This document shows positions 6,841 to 13,036 of a DNA stretch of 13,036 bases, in pieces. Made by a program: the position numbers and the translations under genes. The stretch comes from an uncultured bacterium (GTDB taxonomy: Bacteria; Pseudomonadota; Alphaproteobacteria; SP197), in contig CALLQH010000211.1 of assembly GCA_938014945.1 (NCBI GenBank), positions 1 through 13,036 of the forward strand, read 5' to 3'. The first letter of the stretch is position 1. Each line of letters starts with the position of its first letter. Below the pieces are notes generated by a model. That model was given only the letters and a program-made list of their open reading frames with translations. It searched no databases and had not been told where the DNA came from.

Positions 6841-8034
6841 TCAGTCGAAATCCGCGGGCCGGTCGCGCATTTCCAGATGCAGGGCGGTACCCGTGTAAGG
6901 GTTGGCCTCCGCGACCTCCTCGTTGAGCTCGACGCCCAGGCCGGGTTCGCTGGAGGGGATGACGAAGCCGTCCTCCCACTGCATGGGCTTCTTCAGGATC
7001 TCGCTGTGGAAACCGCCCCACTGCTGGATGCTCTCCAGGATGAGGAAGTTGGGGCTGCACGCGGCAAGGGTGGCATTGGCCGCGCCCTCGATGGGACCGC
7101 AATAGAGATGCGGGGCGATCTGGGCGTAATGCGCTTCTGCCATGCCGGCGATCTTCTTGGCCTCCAGCAGGCCGCCGACTCGGCCGAGCGCCATCTGCAG
7201 GATGCTCGCAGAGCCGGTCGCCAGGACGCGGGCGAATTCGTACTTGGTCGCCAGGCGCTCGCCGGTGGCGACGGGAATGGTGGTGGCGCGCGCCACCTTG
7301 GCCATCTCCTCGGGCATCTCGGGCGGCGTCGGCTCCTCGAACCACAGGGGATCGTAGGGCTCCAGCTTCTTGGCCAGGCGAATGGCACCCGAGGTGGTGA
7401 ACTGGCCGTGGGTGCCGAACAGCAGATCGGCCCTGGTGCCGACCGCCTCGCGCAGCTTGCGAACGAAGGTCTCCGAAAGCTCCAGGCGTTCCAGCGAGGG
7501 CTGGCGCGGGTCAAAGGCCGAGAACGGGCCCGCTGGATCGAACTTCACCGCGGTGAAGCCCTGGGAGACGTATTTGGCCGCACGCTCCGCCGAGAGGTCA
7601 GGGTCGGCATAGACGTCGGTCGTGTCGTCGTCCTCGGGGTAGATGTAGGTGTAGGAACGCAGGCGTTCGTGGACCTTGCCGCCCAGCAGCTCGTAGACCG
7701 GCTTTTCGACCGCCTTGCCGACGATGTCCCAGCAGGCCATCTCAAGCCCTGAGAGCACGGCGATCAGCGAGAGTTCCGGGCGCTGGCTGTAGCCGCTGCC
7801 GTAGACGTTGCGCCACATGGTTTCGATGCGGAAGGGATCGCGGCCGATGACATGGCGCTGCGCGACATCCTCGGTCATGGCGGCGACGATGTGGGGCGAG
7901 AAGGTCGCGGCATAGACCTCGCCGTAGCCCACGATGCCGTTGTCGGTGGTGAGCTTGACGAAGACGAAGTAGTTGCCGCCGAAATGGGGCGGCGGATTGC
8001 CGACCACAAAGGTCCTGACATCGGTGATCTTCAC
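6841..8034 (-). CDS. Enolase-superfamily protein, mandelate racemase/muconate lactonizing enzyme type
   Basis: A 397-residue protein with an N-terminal capping domain (about residues 1-120) and a C-terminal barrel, the normal size for mandelate racemase-like dehydratases, racemases and cycloisomerases acting on sugar acids or similar carboxylates. Clear landmarks are EVYAATF, LSGLEMACWDIVGK (95-107), the metal-ligand Glu in WFEEP (231-235), the Glu in ATGERL (256-261), ARG-type loop GRVGGLLEAKKI (284-295), His309 in IAPHLY and Glu335 in LILES. Unusual points are AVKFDP in place of the K-x-K strand, FGTHGQ (206-211) where the first metal-ligand Asp normally sits, and LQMALGRVGG, which lacks the Asp of the usual His-Asp dyad. 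The start is GTG at 8034, with GGGAGGG upstream. It is the first gene of the minus-strand set leading to kynureninase and diverges from a Rieske oxygenase. The reaction is unknown. Confidence 0.9.
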   Translation of the reverse strand: MKITDVRTFVVGNPPPHFGGNYFVFVKLTTDNGIVGYGEVYAATFSPHIVAAMTEDVAQRHVIGRDPFRIETMWRNVYGSGYSQRPELSLIAVLSGLEMACWDIVGKAVEKPVYELLGGKVHERLRSYTYIYPEDDDTTDVYADPDLSAERAAKYVSQGFTAVKFDPAGPFSAFDPRQPSLERLELSETFVRKLREAVGTRADLLFGTHGQFTTSGAIRLAKKLEPYDPLWFEEPTPPEMPEEMAKVARATTIPVATGERLATKYEFARVLATGSASILQMALGRVGGLLEAKKIAGMAEAHYAQIAPHLYCGPIEGAANATLAACSPNFLILESIQQWGGFHSEILKKPMQWEDGFVIPSSEPGLGVELNEEVAEANPYTGTALHLEMRDRPADFD

Positions 8035-8078
8035 TGGTTGCCCTCCCGCTTACGCCGGACTCAACCGGAAGCCGCGAC

Positions 8079-8107
8079 CGGGCGCAAGGGAGCAATTGCA
8101 GCGCCCG
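8079..8107. promoter_or_regulatory. Candidate operator: inverted repeat in the divergent enolase-superfamily / Rieske promoter gap
   Basis: CGGGCGC (8079-8085) and GCGCCCG (8101-8107) form a perfect 7-bp inverted repeat around a 15-base spacer that itself contains the palindrome GCAATTGC (8092-8099). It sits in the only space, about 120 bases, available for promoters of two divergent genes, so a shared operator is plausible. Short GC-rich repeats are frequent by chance in this composition, so confidence is low. Confidence 0.28.
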
Positions 8108-8156
8108 CCCCCGCCGGGCCAGACTGCGGCACATTCAGCACAACCGGGTGCCCGCC

Positions 8157-9293
8157 ATGTCCCTTTCCCCCGATCTGCGCCAAGCGCTTTCCCGCGTCAC
8201 CCCGGCGATGGCTGCTTCGGCCACCCTGCCGCCGGCCTGTTACACCGATGCGGCCGTCCACGAGGCCGACTGCGCCATGCTGCGTTCAAGCTGGATCGGC
8301 ATCGGCCGGGCCGATCGCTGGGCCAGGGCGGGCGACTACACCGCGATGACCCTGGCGGGCGTCCCGGCGATCGTGGTGCGGGCCAAGGACGGGACGCTGA
8401 AGGCCCACGCCAACACCTGCCGCCACCGCGGCCTGCAGCTTGTCGAGGGCGAGGGCAACGTGGCGCGCTTCACCTGCCCCTTCCATGGCTGGACCTATGG
8501 CCTGGACGGAGCCTTGCGCGGCGCGGCACGCATGGGTCACGCCTGCGACTTCGATACCGGGGACTTCGGCCTGATCGGTTTCCGCACCGCCGAGCGCGGC
8601 GGCTTCGCCTTCGTCTGCATGGACGAGAGCGTGCCCGACATCGATACCTGGCTCGGCAACTTCGGCGAACACCACGCGCCATGGCCGCTCGACACCCTGG
8701 TGACGACCCACCACCGCACCTTCGAGGTCGCCTGCAACTGGAAGCTTTTCCTGGAGGTGTTCAACGAGTGGTACCACCTGCGCTACGTCCACGGCGCGAC
8801 CTTCGGCAACATCTACCAGGAGCCCGATGCGCCCGATGACTCCACCGGCGCGACCTTCAGCCAGTTCGGCATCACCCAGGGCACCGGCGGCCTGAAGGAG
8901 AGCGAACAGGAGGCTGCCCTGCCGGCGATGCCGGGGCTCTCCGGGCGTAACCGCCAGGGCGTGCGTTACACCTGGGTCTATCCCACGATCACCTTTGCGG
9001 CAGGCGTCGATGCGCTGTGGGCCTATGACGCCCAGCCGGTGAGCGCGGAGCGCTGCAGCGTCACCATGTGGGTCGGCTTTCCGCCCGAGACGGTGGCCAG
9101 CCCCGGCTTTGCGGAAAAGGCGGCGCGCTACTACGTGCGCATGGACGAGGCGCTGGACGAGGACATCGCCATGCTGGAGCGCCAGCAGAAAGGCATGACC
9201 TCGCCCTACGCCCGCCAGGGCCGCTGGTCCGAACTGGAGCCGGGTGCCGCGAGCTTTGCCGCCTGGTATGCGGAGCGCCTGAGCGCAGCCTGA
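8157..9293 (+). CDS. Rieske [2Fe-2S] non-heme iron oxygenase, alpha subunit
   Basis: A 378-residue ring-hydroxylating-type oxygenase that takes electrons from a partner reductase and activates O2 at a mononuclear iron. The N-terminal Rieske domain has Cys88-x-His90 (NTCRHRG) and Cys107-x-x-His110 (TCPFHGW), which bind the cluster. The C-terminal catalytic domain has His207 and His212 in NEWYHLRYVHG as iron ligands, with Glu204 in the place of the bridging acidic residue between centres. The likely third iron ligand is Asp336 in DEDIAMLERQQKGM. All ligands are present. I prefer the ATG at 8157; an in-frame GTG at 8148 would add three residues, and neither has a strong ribosome site. No reductase, ferredoxin or beta subunit is nearby. 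It is transcribed away from the kynureninase set, so an amine or aromatic substrate of that pathway is possible but unproven. Confidence 0.93.
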   Translation: MSLSPDLRQALSRVTPAMAASATLPPACYTDAAVHEADCAMLRSSWIGIGRADRWARAGDYTAMTLAGVPAIVVRAKDGTLKAHANTCRHRGLQLVEGEGNVARFTCPFHGWTYGLDGALRGAARMGHACDFDTGDFGLIGFRTAERGGFAFVCMDESVPDIDTWLGNFGEHHAPWPLDTLVTTHHRTFEVACNWKLFLEVFNEWYHLRYVHGATFGNIYQEPDAPDDSTGATFSQFGITQGTGGLKESEQEAALPAMPGLSGRNRQGVRYTWVYPTITFAAGVDALWAYDAQPVSAERCSVTMWVGFPPETVASPGFAEKAARYYVRMDEALDEDIAMLERQQKGMTSPYARQGRWSELEPGAASFAAWYAERLSAA

Positions 9294-9300
9294 TCCCCTG

Positions 9301-9337
9301 AAACGAAAACGGCCCATGGCATGACACCATGGGCCGT
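9301..9337 (-). terminator. Terminator hairpin downstream of the DEAD-box helicase gene (minus strand)
   Basis: A perfect 11-bp stem, ACGGCCCATGG / CCATGGGCCGT (9309-9319 and 9327-9337), with a 7-base loop. Read on the minus strand it is followed by TTTCGTTT (complement of 9301-9308), fitting termination of the helicase transcript. On the plus strand the stem is followed by CGTTCATT, so it may also act weakly for the convergent Rieske gene that ends at 9293. Confidence 0.75.
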
Positions 9338-9351
9338 CGTTCATTCCGCTT

Positions 9352-9373
9352 TCCCGCCGCAATGACGGCGGGA
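9352..9373. repeat. Second small hairpin between the convergent Rieske and helicase genes
   Basis: TCCCGCCG (9352-9359) pairs perfectly with CGGCGGGA (9366-9373) around a six-base loop, eleven bases from the helicase stop codon. It has no T-tract on either strand, so it is not a classical terminator. It could stabilise a 3' end or be a degenerate palindromic repeat. Confidence 0.4.
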
Positions 9374-9383
9374 GGAACAGCAA

Positions 9384-10712
9384 TCAGGAAGCGTGGCGCG
9401 AGCGGCCCTCGGGGCGGCGATGACCGCCGCCGTTGCCGCGCTTGGCCGCGGGACGGCCCTGCTTGGCACCGCCCGGACGACCGCCGCCGCCGCCACGGTT
9501 CTGGCGCTGGCCCTGACCCTGGTTCTGGCGGTTGACGCGGGGCGCCTTGCCGCTGGCGTGGATCGTGGCGACCGCCTCGGCATGGAAGGGATGCTCGCCG
9601 TCGATCTCGATCTTCTGGCGGGTGATCTTCTCGATGTCCTGGAGGAAGGCCACCTCGTCTGCCGCGCAGAACGAGTAGGCGATGCCGTCGGCCCCGGCGC
9701 GCGCGGTGCGGCCGATGCGGTGGACATAACTCTCGGGCTCGTTGGGCAGGTCGTAGTTGATGATGTGGCTGATGCCGTCGATGTCGATGCCGCGGGCAGC
9801 GATGTCGGTGGCGACCAGGGTGCGCACCTTGCCGGCGCGGAAGCTCGAAAGCGCCTTCTGGCGGGCGTTCTGCGACTTGTTGCCGTGGATGGCGTCGGAG
9901 GTCTCACCGGCCTTCACGAGCTGCTCGGCGATACGGTTGGCGCCGTGCTTGGTGCGCGTGAAGATGATCGCGCGCTGGATGGCGTCTCCCTTGAGCAGTT
10001 CGCGCAGCAGGGCGAGCTTGTCGCCGGCGTTCACGAACATGACCTTCTGGGCAATGCGCTCGACCGTGGTGGCGGGCGGCGAAACCTCGACCCGCTTGTG
10101 GTTCTTCAGGATGTCGCCGGCGAGCTTGGAAACCTCACCCGCCATGGTGGCCGAGAAGAAGATGGTCTGGCGCTCCTTGGGCAGCTTGGCGACGATCTTG
10201 CGGACGTCGTTGATGAAGCCCATGTCGAGCATCCGGTCGGCCTCGTCGAGCACGAAGGTCTCGACGCCGTGGAGCTTCACATGGCCCTGATCCATGAGGT
10301 CGAGCAGGCGGCCCGGCGTAGCGATGACGATGTCGACACCGCGTCGCATGGCATTGACCTGCGGGTTCTGGCCGACGCCGCCGTAGATCAGGCAGCGCGT
10401 GGTCTTCAGGTTGCGGCCGTAGGTCGCGAAGGACTCGGCGATCTGAACGGCCAGTTCGCGGGTGGGGGTGAGGATGAGCACCGAGCAGGTCTTGGGCTCG
10501 GGCCGGCCCTCGGCCTCAGAAAGCCACTGCAGGATCGGCAGCGCGAAGGCCGCCGTCTTGCCGGTGCCGGTCTGGGCGATGCCCAGCAGGTCGTGGCCTT
10601 CCAGCAGGAAGGGGATGGCCGCGGCCTGGATCGGCGTGGGCTGGGTGTAACCTTCGGTGCTGAGGGCCTTGAGAATGGGCTCGATCAGGCCGAGGTCGGT
10701 AAACTGGGTCAT
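9384..10712 (-). CDS. DEAD-box ATP-dependent RNA helicase, RhlE-type
   Basis: A 442-residue RNA helicase that unwinds short RNA duplexes with ATP, acting in ribosome assembly, RNA decay or cold adaptation in this family. All core motifs are present in order: Q motif with QPTPIQ (24-29), Walker A AQTGTGKT (46-53), PTRELA (83-88), TPGR (132-135), DEAD (156-159), SAT (187-189), the ARGID segment (307-310) and HRIGRTARAG (331-340). After residue about 395 comes a basic Gln/Gly/Arg-rich tail (for example GQGQRQNRGGGGG), typical of RhlE-like proteins and likely to bind RNA. I chose the ATG at 10712 because the Q motif then sits at normal distance; a longer reading adds a low-complexity leader with no support. 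The ribosome site is weak (GGA). It follows infA by 105 bases on the same strand and is closed by a hairpin terminator. Confidence 0.94.
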   Translation of the reverse strand: MTQFTDLGLIEPILKALSTEGYTQPTPIQAAAIPFLLEGHDLLGIAQTGTGKTAAFALPILQWLSEAEGRPEPKTCSVLILTPTRELAVQIAESFATYGRNLKTTRCLIYGGVGQNPQVNAMRRGVDIVIATPGRLLDLMDQGHVKLHGVETFVLDEADRMLDMGFINDVRKIVAKLPKERQTIFFSATMAGEVSKLAGDILKNHKRVEVSPPATTVERIAQKVMFVNAGDKLALLRELLKGDAIQRAIIFTRTKHGANRIAEQLVKAGETSDAIHGNKSQNARQKALSSFRAGKVRTLVATDIAARGIDIDGISHIINYDLPNEPESYVHRIGRTARAGADGIAYSFCAADEVAFLQDIEKITRQKIEIDGEHPFHAEAVATIHASGKAPRVNRQNQGQGQRQNRGGGGGRPGGAKQGRPAAKRGNGGGHRRPEGRSRHAS

Positions 10713-10817
10713 TGAGAATCCATGAGCGTGCGCCGCGCGCCGGCATGGTGCCGCGTGCGGTGCGAGGGAATTGGAAGGCGGACCGGATGGCCCGCCCATT
10801 GGATAGGGAGGTGGTGC

Positions 10818-11096
10818 CTAGCGGCGCCGGTTGCGGGGCGACTGACGGCCGGTTCCCATGCGGGGAACGGCGTTCTCGTCCTTGTGCCGGAAGTTGATGC
10901 GCGCTTTGGTCAGGTCGTAGGGCGTCATCTCGAGCGTCACGCGGTCGCCGGTGAGCACGCGAATGCGCGCCTTCCTCATGCGGCCGGAGGTGTACGCCAT
11001 CACCTCGTGACCATTGTCCAGGACCACGCGGAAATGCGCGTCCGGAAGGACTTCGGTCACGACGCCCTCGGTTTCAATCAGGTCTTCTTTCGACAT
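10818..11096 (-). CDS. infA: Translation initiation factor IF-1, with C-terminal extension
   Basis: A 92-residue protein whose first 72 residues align end to end with the compact S1/OB-fold IF-1: MSKEDLIE at the start, LPDAHFRV, LDNGHEVMAY, SGRMRKARIRVLTGDRV and TPYDLTKARINFR. IF-1 binds the 30S A site and helps IF-2 and IF-3 select the initiator tRNA. The standard bacterial protein stops near residue 72. Here about 20 more residues follow, ending in a strongly basic RQSPRNRRR tail. A GGAGA ribosome site precedes the ATG at 11096. The gene is followed on the same strand by the DEAD-box helicase, a reasonable pairing of translation and RNA-remodelling functions. Its upstream region is long (about 310 bases) and contains inverted repeats. 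Confidence 0.96.
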   Translation of the reverse strand: MSKEDLIETEGVVTEVLPDAHFRVVLDNGHEVMAYTSGRMRKARIRVLTGDRVTLEMTPYDLTKARINFRHKDENAVPRMGTGRQSPRNRRR

Positions 11097-11406
11097 GTGT
11101 TCTCCACGATCGTTCGCGCGCCCGGTGTCGCCTTGTGTGGCGCACTGCCCGGACGGGCCCGATCGCAGGATTGGTTCTATGCCGACGATCCGTCAGGCCA
11201 GCAGGCCGCTCGGCATGTTCACAGGCCTTGTTGACCTGTCCATCCGTATCCAGCCTCTAACCAAAAACCTGCGCGAACGTTCGATCGCACAGGTCAAGTC
11301 TGGCAAAGCGGAACTCAGATGACGCCTATGTGGTCGTTAACCGTAACAAAAGCAAGCCTTTTCGCCCTGGTGGCGCGGGGCCGGCCTTCCGGGGCAGACT
11401 GGCGCC
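11097..11406. promoter_or_regulatory. 310-bp divergent intergenic region between infA and the methyltransferase gene
   Basis: No convincing gene lies here. It must carry the promoters of infA (-) and the methyltransferase (+). Visible structure: ATGCCGA / TCGGCAT arms (11179-11185 and 11210-11216) enclosing GGCC-agca-GGCC; TTGACCTGT (11231-11239) inverted against ACAGGTCAA (11289-11297); a 10-base palindrome CGAACGTTCG (11274-11283); and GTTCGCGC at 11112-11119 repeated in inverted form at 11271-11278. The stretch around 11260-11360 is noticeably more A/T-rich than its surroundings, which fits a promoter region. I could not assign clear -35 and -10 boxes. Confidence 0.5.
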
Positions 11407-12039
11407 ATGAGCAGCACCAAGGACTCCATCCTGGCGCGTGTCTATGGCGCCCGCAGCAACGACGACCTGGCCGAGGGCTACGACGGCTGGGCGGGTGACT
11501 ACGACGGCGACATGGAACAGCGCGGCTACCGCCTGCCGGGCATCGTCAGTGCGCTGACCGCACGCCATGTCGGCACCGGCGAGGGTCCCCTGCTGGATGC
11601 CGGCGCAGGCAGCGGCCTGCTCGGCATCTGGCTGCAACTGCTGGGTTATGGCGCGCTCACCGGCATCGACCTGTCCCGGGGGATGCTGGATCTTGCCGCA
11701 GCGACCGGAGCTTATCACACGCTGCACCAAATGACGCTGGGCGAGCCGCTGGACTTTCCCGACGATGCCTTCGCCGCCGTGGTCTCGGCGGGCACCTTCG
11801 GGCGCACCCATGCCCCGCCCAGCGGTTTCGACGAGCTCGTGCGCATCACCCGTCCCGGCGGTCACCTGGTCCTGAGCATCCGTGCCAGGGGCATGGAGGA
11901 GGCTGGCTTTCCCGCAGCGCTCGCCAGCCTGGAGCAGGCCGGGAAGTGGCGGCTGGTGGAAACCGTCGGCCCCTTCCAGGCCATGCGCAACGAGCCCGAA
12001 AGCCTCTACGTCGTCCACGTCTGCCGCAAGGCGGGCTGA
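11407..12039 (+). CDS. Class I SAM-dependent methyltransferase, METTL27/WBSCR27-like
   Basis: A 210-residue Rossmann-fold methyltransferase. The SAM-binding motif I is LLDAGAGSG (62-70), the acidic end of strand 2 is Asp88 in GIDLS, followed by RGMLDLA, and the post-motif region RITRPGGHLVLSI (146-158) marks strand 5. The N-terminal YDGWAGDYDGDMEQRGYRLP region (25-44) resembles the WBSCR27/METTL27-like group, whose bacterial substrates are not established. The length is normal for that group and all SAM-contact motifs are intact. The ATG at 11407 has only a distant GGGG upstream, so translation initiation may be weak. The gene ends four bases from the stop codon of the convergent Rieske oxygenase gene, with no intervening terminator. 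A small-molecule or protein substrate cannot be decided from the sequence. Confidence 0.88.
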   Translation: MSSTKDSILARVYGARSNDDLAEGYDGWAGDYDGDMEQRGYRLPGIVSALTARHVGTGEGPLLDAGAGSGLLGIWLQLLGYGALTGIDLSRGMLDLAAATGAYHTLHQMTLGEPLDFPDDAFAAVVSAGTFGRTHAPPSGFDELVRITRPGGHLVLSIRARGMEEAGFPAALASLEQAGKWRLVETVGPFQAMRNEPESLYVVHVCRKAG

Positions 12040-12043
12040 AGGA

Positions 12044-13036
12044 TCAGGCGCCCCGCAGGGCGTCGGCGACCATCCGCTGGAAGAAGTGGACGTGGTGCTC
12101 GCTGAACTCCGGGTGGGAGCGGTCGACGACGAAACGGCCCTGGTCGTAGCCCAGCGAATGCAGGCCCTTCTGGACCTCCTCGCAGAGCCCGACATCCTCG
12201 GGCACCAGCACGCCGGTGATGAAATCGATGAAGCGCTGCTCCTGCTCGGTGGGGACCTCCGAGGCGAGATAGAAATCCATGCGCTCGCGCGTCGTTTCCG
12301 GCCCTGTCGGCAGGATCTGGAACATGATGAGGCTCGGGCTGCCCGGGAACATCAGCGGGATGTGGACCGGGAAGATGAAGCCGAACAGGGACTCCTGCGC
12401 CAGTTCCTCCGGCCGCAGGCTGTAGGCGCCGTTCTCCAGCGCCTTCTTCTGCACCCGGTGGCTGAAGGTGATGCCGTCGTCGGTCCAGACCGCCGTACCG
12501 GCATAGTCGATCAGCTCCATCAGGGTGCGATGGTTGGCATCGCAGTGATAACACTCGTGATTGTTGTCGATCACGGTCTTCCAGTTGGCCTTCACGTCGC
12601 GCTCGAAACGGTGCACCCGGTGCAGTTCGGGCAGCAGCGGGCAGGTCTCGTGCATGTGGCCGAGAAGCGTTCCCGCCTGCTCGGCAAGCGGCCGGGCTGC
12701 GGCATCGAAGTTGACGAAGAGCAGACCGCCGTAATCCTCCAGCCGCACGGGCTTGAGATCGGCATTGTCGGGTATCCACGCCTTCAGGCTGTCGCGCCCG
12801 CGCGCCTGGCGGAACCTGCCGTCGTTGCCGTAGCACCACTGGTGATAGGGACAGGTGATGAGCTTGCGGTTGCCCGTGCCCTCGACCAGCGGATGGGCGC
12901 GGTGGCTGCACACGTTGTGGAAAGCGCGCAGCTCGCCGTCGCTGACGCGGATGGCGAACACCCTCTGATCGAAGATGTCGGCGGTCAGATAGTCGCGCAC
13001 CGCGGCTAGCTCGCTGCGATGCCCGACATACCACCA
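12044..13036 (-). CDS. Rieske non-heme iron oxygenase alpha subunit (carnitine/glycine-betaine oxygenase-like), 5'-truncated by window edge
   Basis: The frame stays open from the stop at 12044 to the right edge, giving 330 residues of an oxygenase whose N-terminus lies beyond the window. The first visible residues, WWYVGHRSEL, fit the start of a Rieske domain, so little (perhaps 50-70 residues) is missing. Cluster ligands are in NVCSHRAHP (Cys-x-His) and TCPYHQW (Cys-x-x-His). The catalytic domain has NNHECYHCDANH, giving the two His iron ligands with the preceding Glu in the bridging position, and the later VPEDVGLCEEVQKGL supplies the acidic third ligand. The C-terminal FSEHHVHFFQRMVADAL matches oxygenases that attack quaternary or tertiary amines, or simple aromatics. 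An internal GTG at 13000 is not the start. No reductase is visible; it could lie upstream beyond the window. The exact substrate is unknown. Confidence 0.92.
   Translation of the reverse strand, partial: WWYVGHRSELAAVRDYLTADIFDQRVFAIRVSDGELRAFHNVCSHRAHPLVEGTGNRKLITCPYHQWCYGNDGRFRQARGRDSLKAWIPDNADLKPVRLEDYGGLLFVNFDAAARPLAEQAGTLLGHMHETCPLLPELHRVHRFERDVKANWKTVIDNNHECYHCDANHRTLMELIDYAGTAVWTDDGITFSHRVQKKALENGAYSLRPEELAQESLFGFIFPVHIPLMFPGSPSLIMFQILPTGPETTRERMDFYLASEVPTEQEQRFIDFITGVLVPEDVGLCEEVQKGLHSLGYDQGRFVVDRSHPEFSEHHVHFFQRMVADALRGA

Noticed and set aside
9393..10715. A 440-codon plus-strand open frame opposite the DEAD-box helicase
   Set aside because: Composition (Gly, Asp, Val, Leu, Ala) mirrors the helicase codons; all helicase motifs lie on the minus strand.
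10713..10799. Upstream start for the DEAD-box helicase, adding 29 residues
   Set aside because: The added residues are Pro/Ala/Arg/His-rich with no ribosome site; the ATG at 10712 gives the standard N-terminus.
11329..11352. CtrA-like site around GGTCGTTAACCGTAACAAAA
   Set aside because: The consensus TTAA-N7-TTAA is not met; only one TTAA half is present with wrong spacing.
11326..12195. A 289-codon minus-strand open frame spanning the methyltransferase gene
   Set aside because: It crosses the convergent junction of two well-supported genes and shows no domain signature, while the plus frame has SAM-binding motifs.
1..13036. Mobile element, CRISPR array, phage or defence system
   Set aside because: No integrase, transposase, direct-repeat array, terminal inverted repeats, toxin-antitoxin pair or nuclease gene could be found; codon style is uniform across the window.

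Overview
The window is visibly GC-rich (well above 60% by eye) and densely coded on both strands, with strong third-position G/C bias. Gene content and a characteristic intergenic palindrome (TCCGG-CTTGA-CCGGA) suggest an alphaproteobacterium, perhaps of the Rhodospirillales type. This is an inference from style, not a database match. It looks like an ordinary chromosomal segment: I see no insertion sequence, integrase, phage gene, CRISPR array, tRNA or rRNA.

Layout, left to right. (1) 1-1084: the 3' three quarters of an aldehyde dehydrogenase (+), tail to tail with an MFS transporter (-, 1074-2270). (2) A divergent intergenic region with repeated CGTCACG half-sites leads into a single-gene unit for a Tat-exported, spermidine/putrescine-type solute-binding protein (2457-3548), closed by a textbook terminator. 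(3) An EamA/DMT exporter (3679-4542, GTG start, ribosome-binding site inside an inverted repeat) converges on (4) a three-gene minus-strand set: an enolase-superfamily (mandelate racemase-like) enzyme, a 3-hydroxyisobutyrate dehydrogenase-type reductase and a kynureninase (8034 to 4539). A pair of REP-like palindromes in head-to-head arrangement lies between the first two of these. (5) Divergent from that set is a Rieske non-heme iron oxygenase (8157-9293). (6) A housekeeping pair follows on the minus strand: infA (translation initiation factor IF-1, with a C-terminal extension) and a RhlE-type DEAD-box RNA helicase. (7) A METTL27/WBSCR27-like SAM methyltransferase (+) converges on a second Rieske oxygenase (-), which is cut by the right edge.

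How the genes may work together: the accessory part (ALDH, two Rieske oxygenases, kynureninase, hydroxyacid dehydrogenase, enolase-superfamily enzyme, solute-binding protein, two efflux or uptake carriers) reads as catabolism of imported small nitrogenous or aromatic compounds. The kynureninase is not accompanied by tryptophan dioxygenase or kynurenine formamidase, and neither oxygenase has a reductase in view, so the substrate is unknown. The most interesting points are the REP-like pair with compensatory base changes, the enolase-superfamily enzyme lacking several canonical active-site residues, the unusual kynureninase neighbourhood, and several hairpins or palindromes placed where they could control expression.
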